From positions 434,001 to 498,000 of the forward strand of contig NZ_JAKLTM010000003.1 in the NCBI RefSeq assembly GCF_022012305.1: a stretch of 64,000 nt of DNA, written 5' to 3'. This stretch comes from Ramlibacter paludis (GTDB lineage: Bacteria > Pseudomonadota > Gammaproteobacteria > Burkholderiales > Burkholderiaceae_C). Below are positions 1 to 11,941 of the stretch, one piece after another; the stretch's first letter is position 1; every line of letters begins with the position of its first letter. The position numbers were made by a program, and so were the translations under genes. A model generated the notes under the pieces. That model was not told where the DNA came from, made no database searches, and saw nothing but the letters and a program-made list of their open reading frames with translations.

Positions 1-717
1 CCGGGCATCCGCGTCAAGCCGCTGGAGGCCGAGGGCGAGGACAACCCGATCGACACCGAGCTGCCGTTGGCGGCGGCGGAGCAGCTGCTGGCCAGCCTGC
101 CCGCGGCCCAGAACCCGAGCGACACCGCCTTCTACCTGCAGCACTGCGTGAAGGCCTGCAAGGCGGGCGTCGAGCGCAGCCACATCATTCCCTTCGCCAC
201 CGACGGCTCGCTGCTGCTCGAGGTCTACGTGCACGACGGCATCGGCACGATGGTGATCGACGAGAAGCTGGAGGAACTGCGCGAAGCCACGGCCGACGAC
301 GTGGGCGGCATCCTGCAGCTGATCGAACCCTTCGAGAAGGACGGCACGCTGGTGAAGCGCGACCGCACCGAGATCGAACGGGACATCGCCAACTACACCA
401 TCATCGAGCACGACGGCGTGATCTTCGCCTGCGCGGCGCTCTACCCTTACCCGGAAGCGAAGACCGGCGAGATGGCGGCGCTGACGGTGTCGCCGCAAAG
501 CCAGGGCCAGGGCGACGGCGACAAGGTGCTGCGCCGCGTGGAGCAGCGCGCCCGCGCCATGGGCCTGGAAAGCATCTTCGTGCTCACGACGCGCACCATG
601 CACTGGTTCCTCAAGCGCGGCTTCGTGCAGGTCGATCCCGACTGGCTGCCCGAAGCGCGCAAGCGCAAGTACAACTGGGACCGGCGCAGCATGGTGTTCG
701 TCAAGAAGCTGTCCTGA
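1..717 (+). CDS. argA: N-acetylglutamate synthase, C-terminal part (5' end outside window)
   Basis: The reading frame is open from base 1, so the gene begins outside the window. The visible 238 residues hold the end of the amino-acid-kinase-like region and a GNAT acetyltransferase domain. Family knowledge: ArgA makes N-acetylglutamate from glutamate and acetyl-CoA, the first step of arginine synthesis, in the cytoplasm. The pattern AALTVSPQSQGQGDGDKVL (about residues 158-176) is the acetyl-CoA binding loop, with a shift from the usual QGxGxG pattern. The end, with a basic KRKYNWDRRS stretch followed by VFVKKL, is typical of the bacterial ArgA family. No operon partner is visible; the next gene starts 160 bases later. 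Confidence 0.88.
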   Translation, partial: PGIRVKPLEAEGEDNPIDTELPLAAAEQLLASLPAAQNPSDTAFYLQHCVKACKAGVERSHIIPFATDGSLLLEVYVHDGIGTMVIDEKLEELREATADDVGGILQLIEPFEKDGTLVKRDRTEIERDIANYTIIEHDGVIFACAALYPYPEAKTGEMAALTVSPQSQGQGDGDKVLRRVEQRARAMGLESIFVLTTRTMHWFLKRGFVQVDPDWLPEARKRKYNWDRRSMVFVKKLS

Positions 718-806
718 GCACCTGGCAGGGGCCGGCTGCACCGCCGTGACCCTGCCGGCAGGGCTGGCCGACAGGGGCGCCGCGGCGTATCGTTGCCCTT
801 GGGGCG

Positions 807-813
807 TCCTACA
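807..813 (+). promoter_or_regulatory. TCCTACA box upstream of the hydrolase operon
   Basis: An exact TCCTACA heptamer lies 65 bases before the start codon of the alpha/beta hydrolase gene, in the 160-base gap after argA. The same heptamer in the same orientation precedes several other units in this window. A promoter role is inference; no sigma factor is assigned. Confidence 0.35.
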
Positions 814-877
814 TCGCCCGCGCTGCCCGACTACAGCAAGCCGCCGTGGCCTGCCCTAGCTTGCAAAGGAGACCGCC

Positions 878-1573
878 ATGCCGTCCTCCGTCTTGACCAT
901 GCACACCACGCCCTTGCAGGAGGTCCGCATCCCGGCGGGCGAAGCCTGGCTGTACGGCGACCTCGGGCTGCCGGCGGAGTTCATCGGGCTCGTCCTGTTC
1001 GCGCACGGCAGCGGCAGCGGCCGCCACAGCGCGCGCAACCGCCTGGTGGCGCAGCGCCTGCAGCAGGCGGGCATCGCCACCCTGCTCTTCGACCTGCTGA
1101 CCGTGCAGGAAGAAGAGGTCGATGCGCACACCCGCCAGCACCGCTTCGACATCGCGCTGCTCACGCGGCGCATGGAAGAAGCCACGCTCTGGGCGGCGGC
1201 ACAGCCTGCGGTGCAAGGCCTGCCGATCGGCTACTTCGGCGCCAGCACCGGCAGCGCGGCCGCCTTGATCGCTGCCGCGCAACTGGGCCAGCGGGTGGCC
1301 GCCGTCGTGTCGCGCGGTGGCCGGCCCGACCTGGCGGGCAGCGCCGCGCTGGCCGCGGTCACCGCGCCGACCTTGCTGGTCGTCGGCAGCCTGGACCGCG
1401 AAGTGCTCGCGCTCAACGAGCAGGCGCTGGCGCACCTGCAATGCGAGAAGCGCATCGCCATCGTCCCCGGCGCCACCCACCTGTTCGAGGAGCCGGGCAC
1501 GCTGGAACAGGCCGCGACGCTGGCCGCCGCCTGGTTCAGCCGGCACCTGCTGCGCACGGAGCAGCTGGCATGA
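878..1573 (+). CDS. Alpha/beta hydrolase, dienelactone-hydrolase-like
   Basis: A 231-residue cytoplasmic protein with no signal peptide. The HGSGSG loop near residue 48 is the oxyanion region. GYFGASTGSAAAL near residue 115 contains the nucleophile elbow G-A-S-T-G. VVGSLDRE (acid) and PGATHLFEEPG (catalytic His) complete an apparent Ser-Asp-His triad. The substrate is unknown. Its stop overlaps the next start (ATGA), so it is probably translationally coupled to the phosphoribosyltransferase and then to the esterase-like gene. From memory, such hydrolase/phosphoribosyltransferase/erythromycin-esterase trios occur in other proteobacteria, but their joint task is not established. Good confidence for the fold, low for function. 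Confidence 0.8.
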   Translation: MPSSVLTMHTTPLQEVRIPAGEAWLYGDLGLPAEFIGLVLFAHGSGSGRHSARNRLVAQRLQQAGIATLLFDLLTVQEEEVDAHTRQHRFDIALLTRRMEEATLWAAAQPAVQGLPIGYFGASTGSAAALIAAAQLGQRVAAVVSRGGRPDLAGSAALAAVTAPTLLVVGSLDREVLALNEQALAHLQCEKRIAIVPGATHLFEEPGTLEQAATLAAAWFSRHLLRTEQLA

Positions 1574-2253
1574 GCGCGGCGCCGCGCCTGCCCTACACCG
1601 ACCGCCAGGAGGGCGGCCGGGTGCTGGCGCAAGCGCTGCAGCACCTGCGCGGACGCGCGGGTCTGCTGGTGCTGGCCCTGCCGCGCGGCGGCGTGCCGGT
1701 CGGGTACGAGGTCGCGCGCGAACTGGGAGCGCCGCTGGACGTGCTGATCGTGCGCAAGCTGGGCCACCCCAACCACGAGGAATATGCGATGGGCGCCATT
1801 GCCAGCGGCGGCATCCGGGTCATGAATCCTGAAGCCGAGCGCTACGTCAAGCCGGCCGAGGTGGAGCGCATCGCGCGGCGCGAGCAGGCCGAACTGGAAA
1901 GGCGCGAGCTGCACTACCGCGGCGACGCCGGGCCGCTCGTCCTGTCGGGCCGGGTGGTGATCCTGGTCGACGATGGCCTGGCCACCGGCTCCACGATGCG
2001 CGCGGCCGCGCGCGCCGTGCGGCAGCAGGAGCCGGCATGGACCTGCATCGCCGTGCCCGTGGGTGCGCCGGAAACCTGCGAAAGCCTGCGCGCGGAGGCC
2101 GACGAAGTCGTGTGCCCCGCGCAACCCATTCCCTTCCGCGCGGTCGGGCTCTGGTACCGCGCTTTCCCGCAGACCGGCGACGAGGAAGTCCGCCGGCTGC
2201 TGGCCGATGCGCGGCAGGCCCTGCCGGCCGCGGCCATGCCGCATGGAAGTTGA
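1570..2253 (+). CDS. Phosphoribosyltransferase family protein
   Basis: The ATG at 1570 overlaps the upstream TGA by the ATGA arrangement; the frame is open further upstream, but that part is antisense-like arginine-rich sequence and is rejected. The 227 residues show LALPRGGVPVGYEVA (about 36-50) and the PRPP-binding signature VVILVDDGLATGSTMRAA (about 128-145), the hallmark of type I phosphoribosyltransferases. Enzymes of this kind transfer ribose-5-phosphate from PRPP to a base; this subgroup has no assigned base. Position inside the hydrolase/esterase operon suggests a shared small-molecule modification role (inference). Confidence 0.82.
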   Translation: MSAAPRLPYTDRQEGGRVLAQALQHLRGRAGLLVLALPRGGVPVGYEVARELGAPLDVLIVRKLGHPNHEEYAMGAIASGGIRVMNPEAERYVKPAEVERIARREQAELERRELHYRGDAGPLVLSGRVVILVDDGLATGSTMRAAARAVRQQEPAWTCIAVPVGAPETCESLRAEADEVVCPAQPIPFRAVGLWYRAFPQTGDEEVRRLLADARQALPAAAMPHGS

Positions 2254-2256
2254 AGC

Positions 2257-3606
2257 ATGAAGTTCCTCGCTCCCAACAAGGATGCCGCCCTGCTGGAGGG
2301 CCTGCGCGGCCACTTGCGTCCCCTGCCCGGCTACGCGGCCGACGACAACGCGCTCGTCGACCGCATCGCGGCCGCCCGGCTCGTGCTGCTCGGCGAAGCG
2401 AGCCACGGCACCCACGAGTTCTATGCCGAGCGCGCGGAGCTCACCAGGCGCCTCATCACGCACCATGGCTTCGGCGCCGTGGTGGTCGAAGCCGACTGGC
2501 CCGATGCCTGGCGCGTGAACCGCTACGTGCGCGGCGCGTCCGATGACGCCGATGCGGCGGCGGCGCTTTCCGGCTTCGAACGCTTCCCGACCTGGATGTG
2601 GCGCAACACCGTGGTGCGCGACTTCGTCGAATGGCTGCGCGAGCACAACCGCGCCTTGCCGGCGTCGCAGCGTTGCGGCTTCTACGGCATGGACCTGTAC
2701 AGCCTGTACCGTTCGATGGCAGGCGTGCTGGCCTACCTGGACCGCACCGATCCGGAAGCGGCGCGGCGGGCGCGGGCGCGCTACGCCTGCTTCGACCACT
2801 ACGGCGAGGACAGCCAGGCCTACGGCTACGCGGCCAGCTTCGGCCTGCAGGCCAGTTGCGAGGACGAAGTGGTGCAGCAGCTGCGGGAACTCAATCGCAG
2901 GATGGCCGACGCGCCGGCGGGCTCCGGCGAAGAGCGCGACGACGCCTTCTTCGCGCAGCAGAACGCGCGCCTGGTGCGCAATGCCGAGGAGTACTACCGC
3001 ACCATGTTCCGCGGCCGCGTCTCGTCCTGGAATTTGCGCGACAGCCACATGGTGGAGACCTTGCAGGCGCTGGAAAAGCATCTCGGCCAACGCGGGGCCG
3101 CCTCGAAGATGGTCGTCTGGGCGCACAACTCGCACCTGGGCGATGCCAGCGCCACCGAGATGGGCGACCAGGGCGAGTGGAACGTCGGTCAGCTGGCGCG
3201 CGACCGGTGGGGCGCGCAAGCCTGCCTGGTGGGCTTCAGCACGCACCATGGCAGCGTGACGGCCGCTTCGGAATGGGACGGCGCCGGTGAACGCAAGCTG
3301 GTGCGGCCGGGCCTGCCGGGCAGCTTCGAGGACCTCTTCCACCAGGCCGACGAGGAGCGCTTCTGGCTCGACCTGCGCGGCGAGGCATCACTGCGAGACC
3401 TGCTGTCCGAGCGCCGCTTGCAGCGCGCGATCGGCGTCATCTACCAGCCGCAGACCGAGCGCATGAGCCACTACTTCCACACCCGCCTGCCGGACCAGTT
3501 CGACGCCATGATCCACATCGACGCGACGCGGGCCTTGCAACCGCTGGCCCCGGAGCCGGAATGGCATGCCGGGGAAGTGGCGGAGACGTATCCGTCCGGG
3601 TTGTGA
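2257..3606 (+). CDS. Erythromycin esterase family protein
   Basis: 449 residues starting 3 bases after the phosphoribosyltransferase stop. GEASHGTHEFYAER (about 47-60) carries the Glu/His pair proposed as catalytic in Ere-type hydrolases. VVVEADWPDAWRVNRY and VWAHNSHLGDAS (about 289-300) are further family motifs. Characterised relatives (EreA/EreB/EreC) open the macrolide lactone ring, but most chromosomal members sit in clusters like this one and have unknown substrates, so a macrolide resistance role should not be assumed. Last gene of the operon; it converges on dsbB. Confidence 0.83.
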   Translation: MKFLAPNKDAALLEGLRGHLRPLPGYAADDNALVDRIAAARLVLLGEASHGTHEFYAERAELTRRLITHHGFGAVVVEADWPDAWRVNRYVRGASDDADAAAALSGFERFPTWMWRNTVVRDFVEWLREHNRALPASQRCGFYGMDLYSLYRSMAGVLAYLDRTDPEAARRARARYACFDHYGEDSQAYGYAASFGLQASCEDEVVQQLRELNRRMADAPAGSGEERDDAFFAQQNARLVRNAEEYYRTMFRGRVSSWNLRDSHMVETLQALEKHLGQRGAASKMVVWAHNSHLGDASATEMGDQGEWNVGQLARDRWGAQACLVGFSTHHGSVTAASEWDGAGERKLVRPGLPGSFEDLFHQADEERFWLDLRGEASLRDLLSERRLQRAIGVIYQPQTERMSHYFHTRLPDQFDAMIHIDATRALQPLAPEPEWHAGEVAETYPSGL

Positions 3607-3649
3607 GCGGGGACGCCGTGGTGCGCCCGCAGGCGAACCGCGGCAGGGC

Positions 3650-4177
3650 TCAGGCGAAAGCGCGGCGCGAGGAATTGGTGCGCAGCTGCCGCGCGATCAA
3701 CACCAGCCCCACCACCGCGATCGCCACGAAGCACAGGAACGACCAGTTCGCGATCGACAGCCCCAGGAAGGTCCAGTCGATCTTGGTGCAGTCCCCGCTG
3801 CCGCGGAAGATCATCGGGATCGCGCGCTTGAGGGGGAAGGTCTCGATCATCCCGTAGATGTCGCGGCCGCAGGACGCGACCTCGGACGGATACCACTGCA
3901 GCCAGCTCTGGCGCGCCGCCACGAAGGCGCCGCCGCCGGCCAGCAGCGTCATGAGGGCCGCGCCGGCTACGTGAACGCCGCGCCCGCGGAAAGAAGCCGC
4001 GATGCCCGCCACCAGCGCCACCAGCACCAGCGCGTAGCGCTGCACGACGCACATCGGGCAAGGCTCGAGCCCCACCACGTGCTGCAGGTACAGGCCGAAG
4101 GCCAGCATGGCCACGCAGGCCAGCGCGATCGCACCCAGGATGCGCCGCGGCGCCGTATCGAACCAGTTCAAGACCAT
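3650..4177 (-). CDS. dsbB: Disulfide bond formation protein B
   Basis: 175-residue inner-membrane protein with four predicted helices. It holds both cysteine pairs of DsbB: C40-P-M-C43 in the first periplasmic loop and C103/C130 in the second, close to E. coli spacing. Family role: reoxidises DsbA and passes electrons to quinone. The gene follows cysA by 42 bases on the same strand, so it may be read with the sulfate transporter and peroxiredoxin upstream. Confidence 0.93.
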   Translation of the reverse strand: MVLNWFDTAPRRILGAIALACVAMLAFGLYLQHVVGLEPCPMCVVQRYALVLVALVAGIAASFRGRGVHVAGAALMTLLAGGGAFVAARQSWLQWYPSEVASCGRDIYGMIETFPLKRAIPMIFRGSGDCTKIDWTFLGLSIANWSFLCFVAIAVVGLVLIARQLRTNSSRRAFA

Positions 4178-4219
4178 CCGTCGTTCCCCATCCAGCCTGC
4201 AGGCCGGCGGATCCGGCCT

Positions 4220-5319
<1,100 letters not shown>

Positions 5320-5323
<4 letters not shown>

Positions 5324-6219
5324 GGGGTGCCTTTCACCGCGGCGGGCACGAACTCGGGGGCGGACTCCTCCGCCGCCTGCAGCTCGCGCTCCTGCCGCCA
5401 TTCCGCCACCGACTTGATCACCAGCGTGACCAGGGCCAGCAGCGCCAGCAGGGAGGCGACGGCAAAGGCCGCCACCGACTGGTATTCGTTGTAGAGGATC
5501 TCGACGTGCAGCGGCATGGTGTTGGTCTGGCCGCGGATGTGGCCGGACACCACCGACACCGCGCCGAACTCGCCCATGGCGCGGGCGTTGCACAGGATCA
5601 CGCCGTAGATCAGGCCCCACTTGATGTTGGGCAGCGTGACGTGGCGGAAGGTCTGCCAGCCGGTCGCGCCGAGCACGATCGCGGCCTGCTCCTCGTCGTT
5701 GCCCTGCGCCTGCATCAGCGGGATCAGTTCGCGGGCGATGAAGGGAAAGGTCACGAACACGGTGGCCAGCACGATGCCCGGCACGGCAAACACGATCTTG
5801 ATGTCGTGCGCCTGCAACCAGGGGCCGAACCAGCCTTGCGCGCCGAACACCAGCACGTAGATCAGGCCCGCCACCACCGGCGACACCGAGAACGGCAGGT
5901 CGACCAGGGTGGTCAGGAAGGCCTTGCCGCGGAATTCGTACTTGGCGATGCACCAGGCGGCGGCCACGCCGAACACCAGGTTCAGCGGTACCGCGATGGC
6001 GGCCGTGACCAGGGTGAGGCGAATCGCCGCCCAGGCGTCGGGCTCCTTCAGCGCTTCCAGGTAGGCGCCCAGGCCCTTGCGCAGCGCCTCGGTGGCGACG
6101 GCGGCCAGCGGCAGCACCAGGAACAGCAGCAGGAAGACGAGCGCGATGCCGATCAGCGTCCACTGCACCCAGGGAGCTTCGGTGGTGGTGACGCGCTTGC
6201 GGGTCAGGTCGGTGGCCAT
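5320..6219 (-). CDS. cysW: Sulfate ABC transporter permease CysW
   Basis: 299 residues with six membrane segments. The permease EAA loop is seen as [22 protein letters not shown] (the underlying pattern is EEAA---G--). [16 protein letters not shown] near residue 210 is the CysW/ModB-type signature. It pairs with CysT to form the channel for sulfate and thiosulfate. The start lies one base after the cysT stop and its end overlaps cysA, so the operon is tightly packed. Confidence 0.94.
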
Positions 6220-6220
6220 G

Positions 6221-7108
6221 TCAGTGGGCTCCGCTGCGCTTGCGCTGCCAGGCCTGCAGGGCGTTGATCACCAGCAGCAGGACGAAGGAGAACAGCAGCA
6301 TCACCACGGCCACCGCGGTGGCGCCGGCGTAGTCGTACTGTTCGAGCTTGCTGATGATGATCAGCGGCGTGATCTCCGAGACCATGGGCATGTTGCCGGC
6401 AATGAAGATCACCGAGCCGTATTCGCCGATCGCGCGGGCGAAAGCCATCGCGAAACCCGTGAGGAGCGCGGGCAGGATGGATGGCAGGATCACGCGCAGG
6501 AAGGTCTGCAGGCGCGTCGCGCCCAGGCACATCGCGGCTTCTTCCAGCTCGCGCTCCGACTCTTCCAGCACCGGCTGGACCGTGCGCACCACGAAAGGCA
6601 GGCCGATGAAGATCAGCGCGATCACCACGCCGTTGGGATTGAAGGCCAGCTTGATGCCCAGCGGCTCCAGGTACTGGCCGATCCAGCCGTTGCCGGCCAG
6701 CAGCGCGGTGAGCGAAATGCCGGCGACGGCGGTCGGCAGCGCGAACGGCAGGTCCACCAGCGCGTCGACGATGCGCTTGCCGGGAAACTTGTAGCGCACC
6801 AGCACCCAGGCCACCAGCAGGCCGAAGACGACGTTGACCAGCGCGGCGAGGAAGGAGGCGCCGAAGGTCAGGCGGTAGGAGGCCACGACCCGCGGCGAGC
6901 TGACGGCGGCCCAGAACTGGTCCCAGTTGAGCGTGAAGGTCTTGAGGACCAGCGCCGACAGCGGGATCAGGACGATCAGGCACAGGTACGCAAGCGTGTA
7001 GCCCAGGGTCAGGTTGAACCCGGGCAGCACTTTACTGCTGCCGGCGCGTGAAGTGGATGGCGCCGCTGCCGGTCCGCCCGGCAGCGGCGCCGCAAGGGCC
7101 CCGCTCAT
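6221..7108 (-). CDS. cysT: Sulfate ABC transporter permease CysT
   Basis: 295 residues and six membrane helices. [19 protein letters not shown] is the EAA loop that contacts CysA, and [18 protein letters not shown] is diagnostic of the CysT (CysU) permease. The cytoplasmic N-terminus is Pro/Ala/Ser-rich and somewhat longer than in E. coli. It lies 7 bases after the sulfate-binding-protein gene and one base before cysW. Confidence 0.94.
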   Translation of the reverse strand: MSGALAAPLPGGPAAAPSTSRAGSSKVLPGFNLTLGYTLAYLCLIVLIPLSALVLKTFTLNWDQFWAAVSSPRVVASYRLTFGASFLAALVNVVFGLLVAWVLVRYKFPGKRIVDALVDLPFALPTAVAGISLTALLAGNGWIGQYLEPLGIKLAFNPNGVVIALIFIGLPFVVRTVQPVLEESERELEEAAMCLGATRLQTFLRVILPSILPALLTGFAMAFARAIGEYGSVIFIAGNMPMVSEITPLIIISKLEQYDYAGATAVAVVMLLFSFVLLLVINALQAWQRKRSGAH

Positions 7109-7115
7109 GGTCGGC

Positions 7116-8108
7116 TTACCTGACGGTGTAGATCTTGTCGAACTGGCCGCCGTCGTTGAAGTGCACCTTCTGCGCCTCCGACAGCGAGCCGTACAGCTCC
7201 TGCACCGTGAACAGCTTCACCGGCTTGAAGGTGGCGGCGTATTTCTTCAGCACCGCGGCGTTGCGCGGGCGGATGCTGTGCTTGGCGGCGATCTCCTGGC
7301 CTTCTTCCGAGTACAGGAAGTTCAGGTAGGCCTTGGCCAGCTCGCCGGTGCCCTTTTTCGCCACGGTGCGCTCGACGACTGCCACGGGGTTCTCGGCGAC
7401 GATGCTGACCGAGGGATAGACCACGTCGACCTTGTCGTTGCCGAATTCCTTGTTGACGGACTCGACTTCGGATTCGAAGGTGATCAGCACGTCGCCGGTA
7501 TTGCGCTGCAGGAAGGCCGTGGTGGCGTCGCGGCCGCCGCGGGCCAGCACCGGCACGTTCTTGTACAGCTTGCTCACGAAGTCGGCAGCCTGCGCGTCGG
7601 TGCCGCCCTTCTTCTTGACGTAGCCCCAGGCGGCCAGGTAGGCATAGCGGCCGTTGCCGCCGGTCTTGGGGTTCACCACCACGACCTGCACGCCGGGCTT
7701 GACCAGGTCGTCCCAATCCTTGATGCCCTTGGGGTTGCCGTTGCGGGTGAGGAACAGCATGGTCGACGTGGTCGGCGCCGCATTGTCCGGGAAGCGCTTG
7801 GCCCAGTCCTTGGCCACGATGCCCTTGTCGGCCAGGAATTCGACGTCGGTGGTGGTGTTCATGGTCACCACGTCGGCGTCGAGGCCGTCGGCGACGGCGC
7901 GCGCCTGCGCGCTCGAGCCGGCATGCGACTGCTCGATCTTCACGTCCTTGCCGGTGGTCTTCTTGTAGTAAGGCACGAAGGCCGCGTTGATGTCCTTGTA
8001 GAACTCGCGGGCGACGTCGTACGAGACGTTCAGCAGGGTCTGGCTCTGGGCGGAGGCGATGCCGCTGGCGGCGAGCGCCGCGGCGGCGAGGAACGACTTG
8101 AACTTCAT
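7116..8108 (-). CDS. sbp: Periplasmic sulfate-binding protein
   Basis: 330 residues with a cleavable signal peptide (MKFKSFLAAAALAASGIASA, cut near residue 20). The mature part begins QTLLNVSYDVAREFYKDINA, and the motif GGNGRYAYLAAWGY near residue 145 is typical of sulfate/thiosulfate receptors (Sbp/CysP family). It delivers sulfate to CysTWA encoded directly downstream. Sbp and CysP cannot be told apart with certainty by eye. The start lies only 3 bases after the peroxiredoxin stop with a weak ribosome site, suggesting translational coupling. Confidence 0.92.
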   Translation of the reverse strand: MKFKSFLAAAALAASGIASAQSQTLLNVSYDVAREFYKDINAAFVPYYKKTTGKDVKIEQSHAGSSAQARAVADGLDADVVTMNTTTDVEFLADKGIVAKDWAKRFPDNAAPTTSTMLFLTRNGNPKGIKDWDDLVKPGVQVVVVNPKTGGNGRYAYLAAWGYVKKKGGTDAQAADFVSKLYKNVPVLARGGRDATTAFLQRNTGDVLITFESEVESVNKEFGNDKVDVVYPSVSIVAENPVAVVERTVAKKGTGELAKAYLNFLYSEEGQEIAAKHSIRPRNAAVLKKYAATFKPVKLFTVQELYGSLSEAQKVHFNDGGQFDKIYTVR

Positions 8109-8111
8109 TGC

Positions 8112-8753
<642 letters not shown>

Positions 8754-8807
8754 CATCAACCTCTTGTCGGGTGGGACAAGGAGTTTGGGGGCGGTCCTAT
8801 CAAACCC

Positions 8808-8840
8808 CAACGAATATATCGTTGTATGTTTATATGTCAG
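8808..8840 (-). promoter_or_regulatory. Promoter and overlapping palindrome before the peroxiredoxin-sulfate operon
   Basis: On the minus strand CTGACA (8840-8835) and TATATT (8818-8813) are separated by 16 bases, a good sigma-70 match in otherwise GC-rich DNA. The -35 box overlaps the stop of the regulator gene upstream. The palindrome CAACGA-ATATA-TCGTTG (8808-8824) covers the -10 box and would suit a repressor or redox regulator; which protein binds is unknown. Confidence 0.6.
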
Positions 8841-9595
8841 AGCAGGGGTCGAAGCTCCCGCGCCGCCTCGAACAGCAGCGGCAGCAGGTCTTTTTGCATC
8901 ACTTTCGGCTCCAGCCTCTGCGGTGGCGCGACCACGTTGAGCGCCGCGACCGTCCGCCCTTCCATGTTCCGCAGGGGCACCGCCAGCGCGTGGACGCCCA
9001 GCTCGTGCTCCTCGCTGGCCATGGCCCAGTCCTGCGCGCGCACCTCCTCGACCAGCGCCCGGAACTTGCGCGCATCGACGGTGGTGTGCGTGGTCAGGCG
9101 CGGCAGTTCCCTGCCCTTGAGCCAGGCATTGAATTCGGTGCGGGTCTTGGCCGCCAGCAGGACGCGGCCGGTCGACGTGGCATGGGCCGGCAGGCGTGCG
9201 CCCAGGTGCAGGCCATAGGCGAGCATGCTGCGCGAGCCGCTGCGGGCGATGATGACGACCTGGTCGCCGTCCAGCACCACGGCGGAGAAGGACTCGCCGG
9301 TCAGCGCGGCCAGGCGGTTCAGGGTCGGCTGGATCACGCGCGGCAGGCGCGCGGAAGCCAGGTAGCTGCCGGAAAAGCGCAGCACCTTGGGCGCCAGCCA
9401 GAAATAGCTGCCGTCGGTTTCCAGGTAGCCCAGGTGTGCGAGCGTGAGCAGGTGCCGCCGGGCCGCGGCGCGCGTGAGGCCGGCGCGCTGCGCCGCCAGC
9501 GTGGCGTTCAGCCGCTGCCGCTCGGTGTCGAAGCTCTCCAGCACGGCCAGGCCCTTGGCCATGCCTTCGATGTAATCCGCCTTGGCGATCGTCAT
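8837..9595 (-). CDS. IclR family regulator, PobR-like
   Basis: 252 residues from the ATG at 9595; a longer open frame into pobA is antisense and rejected. The N-terminal winged helix (about 10-70) has RLNATLAAQRAGLTRAAARR and LAHLGYLETDGSYFWLAPKVL; the rest is an IclR effector domain. RLPAHATSTGRVLLA near residue 140 is the conserved ligand-pocket region. Divergent from pobA with a 115-base gap holding a strong palindrome, so it most likely activates pobA in response to 4-hydroxybenzoate, as IclR-type PobR and PcaR proteins do (family knowledge; effector inferred). Confidence 0.85.
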   Translation of the reverse strand: MTIAKADYIEGMAKGLAVLESFDTERQRLNATLAAQRAGLTRAAARRHLLTLAHLGYLETDGSYFWLAPKVLRFSGSYLASARLPRVIQPTLNRLAALTGESFSAVVLDGDQVVIIARSGSRSMLAYGLHLGARLPAHATSTGRVLLAAKTRTEFNAWLKGRELPRLTTHTTVDARKFRALVEEVRAQDWAMASEEHELGVHALAVPLRNMEGRTVAALNVVAPPQRLEPKVMQKDLLPLLFEAARELRPLL

Positions 9596-9606
9596 GTCGG
9601 GGTCCG

Positions 9607-10883
<1,277 letters not shown>

Positions 10884-10887
10884 CGAA

Positions 10888-11862
10888 TCAGTCCGCGAAC
10901 TTGCCGCCGGCCTTGATCACGGGCCCCCACTTGTCGATCTCCGCCTTCAGCCACGCGTGCAGGGCCTCCGGCGTATTGCCGGCATCCGGCACGATCTCGG
11001 CGCCAAGTTCGTCCATGCGCTTGATGACGTCCGGATCCTTGAGCGCGGTGCGCACGGCCGCATTCATCTTGTCGAGGACGGGCTTGGGCGTGCCCTTGGG
11101 CGCGTAGATGCCGTGCCAGACGACGACCTCGAAGTCCTTCAGGCCCTGTTCCGCCAGCGTGGGCGCATTGGGCAGCACCTTCACCCGGCTCTTGGTCGTC
11201 ACGCCATAGAGCTTGACGTTGCCGGCCTTGATCTGCGGCACGGTCTGCGTGGTCTGGTCGCACAGCACGTCGACCTGCCCGCCCAGCAGCGCGTTCATCG
11301 CGGGGGCGGTGCCCTGGAACGGCACCTCGGTCACCTGCACGCCGATGGCGCGCTGAAACATCATGCCGCACAGCTGCGACACGGCGCCCAGGCCGGCATT
11401 GGCGAGGTTGATCTTGCTCTGGTTGGCCTTGATGTAGGCCACCATCTCCTGCAGGTTGTTGGCCGGGAAGTCCTTGCGGGCCAGCATCGTCATCGGCACT
11501 TCGACGGCCTGGCTGACGAATTCGAAGTCCTTCAGCGGATCGAAGGCCAGCTTGCGGTACAGCGCCGGCGCGGTGGCCATGCCGTTGTGGTGGATGAAGA
11601 AGGTGTAGCCGTCCGGCGCCGCCTTGGCGACGTAGTTCGCCGCCACGGTGCCACCCGCCCCGAGCTTGTTCTCGACCACGATGGTCTGGCCGAGCGACTT
11701 GGTCATGGCAGCGCCCAGCGTGCGGGCCACGACGTCGGTGGGGCCGCCGGCCGCGAAGGGCACGACCAGGGTGATGGGCTTGGTGGGCCAGGCGCCCTGC
11801 GCCTGGGCGACCGCTGCGGTGGCGATGCCCAGCAGCGCGATGATGGTTGGCTTGAACTGCAT
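10888..11862 (-). CDS. Tripartite tricarboxylate (Bug family) periplasmic receptor
   Basis: 324 residues from the ATG at 11862, preceded by AGGAG. The signal peptide (MQFKPTIIALLGIATAAVAQAQ) is followed by WPTKPITLVVPFAAGGPTDV, the family's N-terminal signature; LGAGGTVAANYVAKAAPDGYT is the next conserved block. Bug proteins bind carboxylates or aromatic acids, usually for TctAB-type transporters, but no TctA/TctB gene is nearby, as is common for the expanded Burkholderiales set. Being next to pobA hints at an aromatic acid ligand (weak inference). Confidence 0.9.
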   Translation of the reverse strand: MQFKPTIIALLGIATAAVAQAQGAWPTKPITLVVPFAAGGPTDVVARTLGAAMTKSLGQTIVVENKLGAGGTVAANYVAKAAPDGYTFFIHHNGMATAPALYRKLAFDPLKDFEFVSQAVEVPMTMLARKDFPANNLQEMVAYIKANQSKINLANAGLGAVSQLCGMMFQRAIGVQVTEVPFQGTAPAMNALLGGQVDVLCDQTTQTVPQIKAGNVKLYGVTTKSRVKVLPNAPTLAEQGLKDFEVVVWHGIYAPKGTPKPVLDKMNAAVRTALKDPDVIKRMDELGAEIVPDAGNTPEALHAWLKAEIDKWGPVIKAGGKFAD

Positions 11863-11941
11863 GCGTGTCTCCTGTAATGCGGGGCACAGCCTAGGGGCCG
11901 CGGCCTTCCACCGCATCGGGGCCTACCACTAGCACCCGCAT

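Noticed and set aside
750..763. CCCTGCCGGCAGGG palindrome after argA as a terminator
   Set aside because: It has no loop and no T tract, so it is unlikely to terminate transcription.
2257..3606. Macrolide resistance gene
   Set aside because: The erythromycin esterase family label is only a fold name here; the gene sits in a chromosomal operon with no mobile element or resistance context.
8754..8810. Longer start for the peroxiredoxin
   Set aside because: The added residues cross the promoter and palindrome, and AGAGG is placed for the ATG at 8753.
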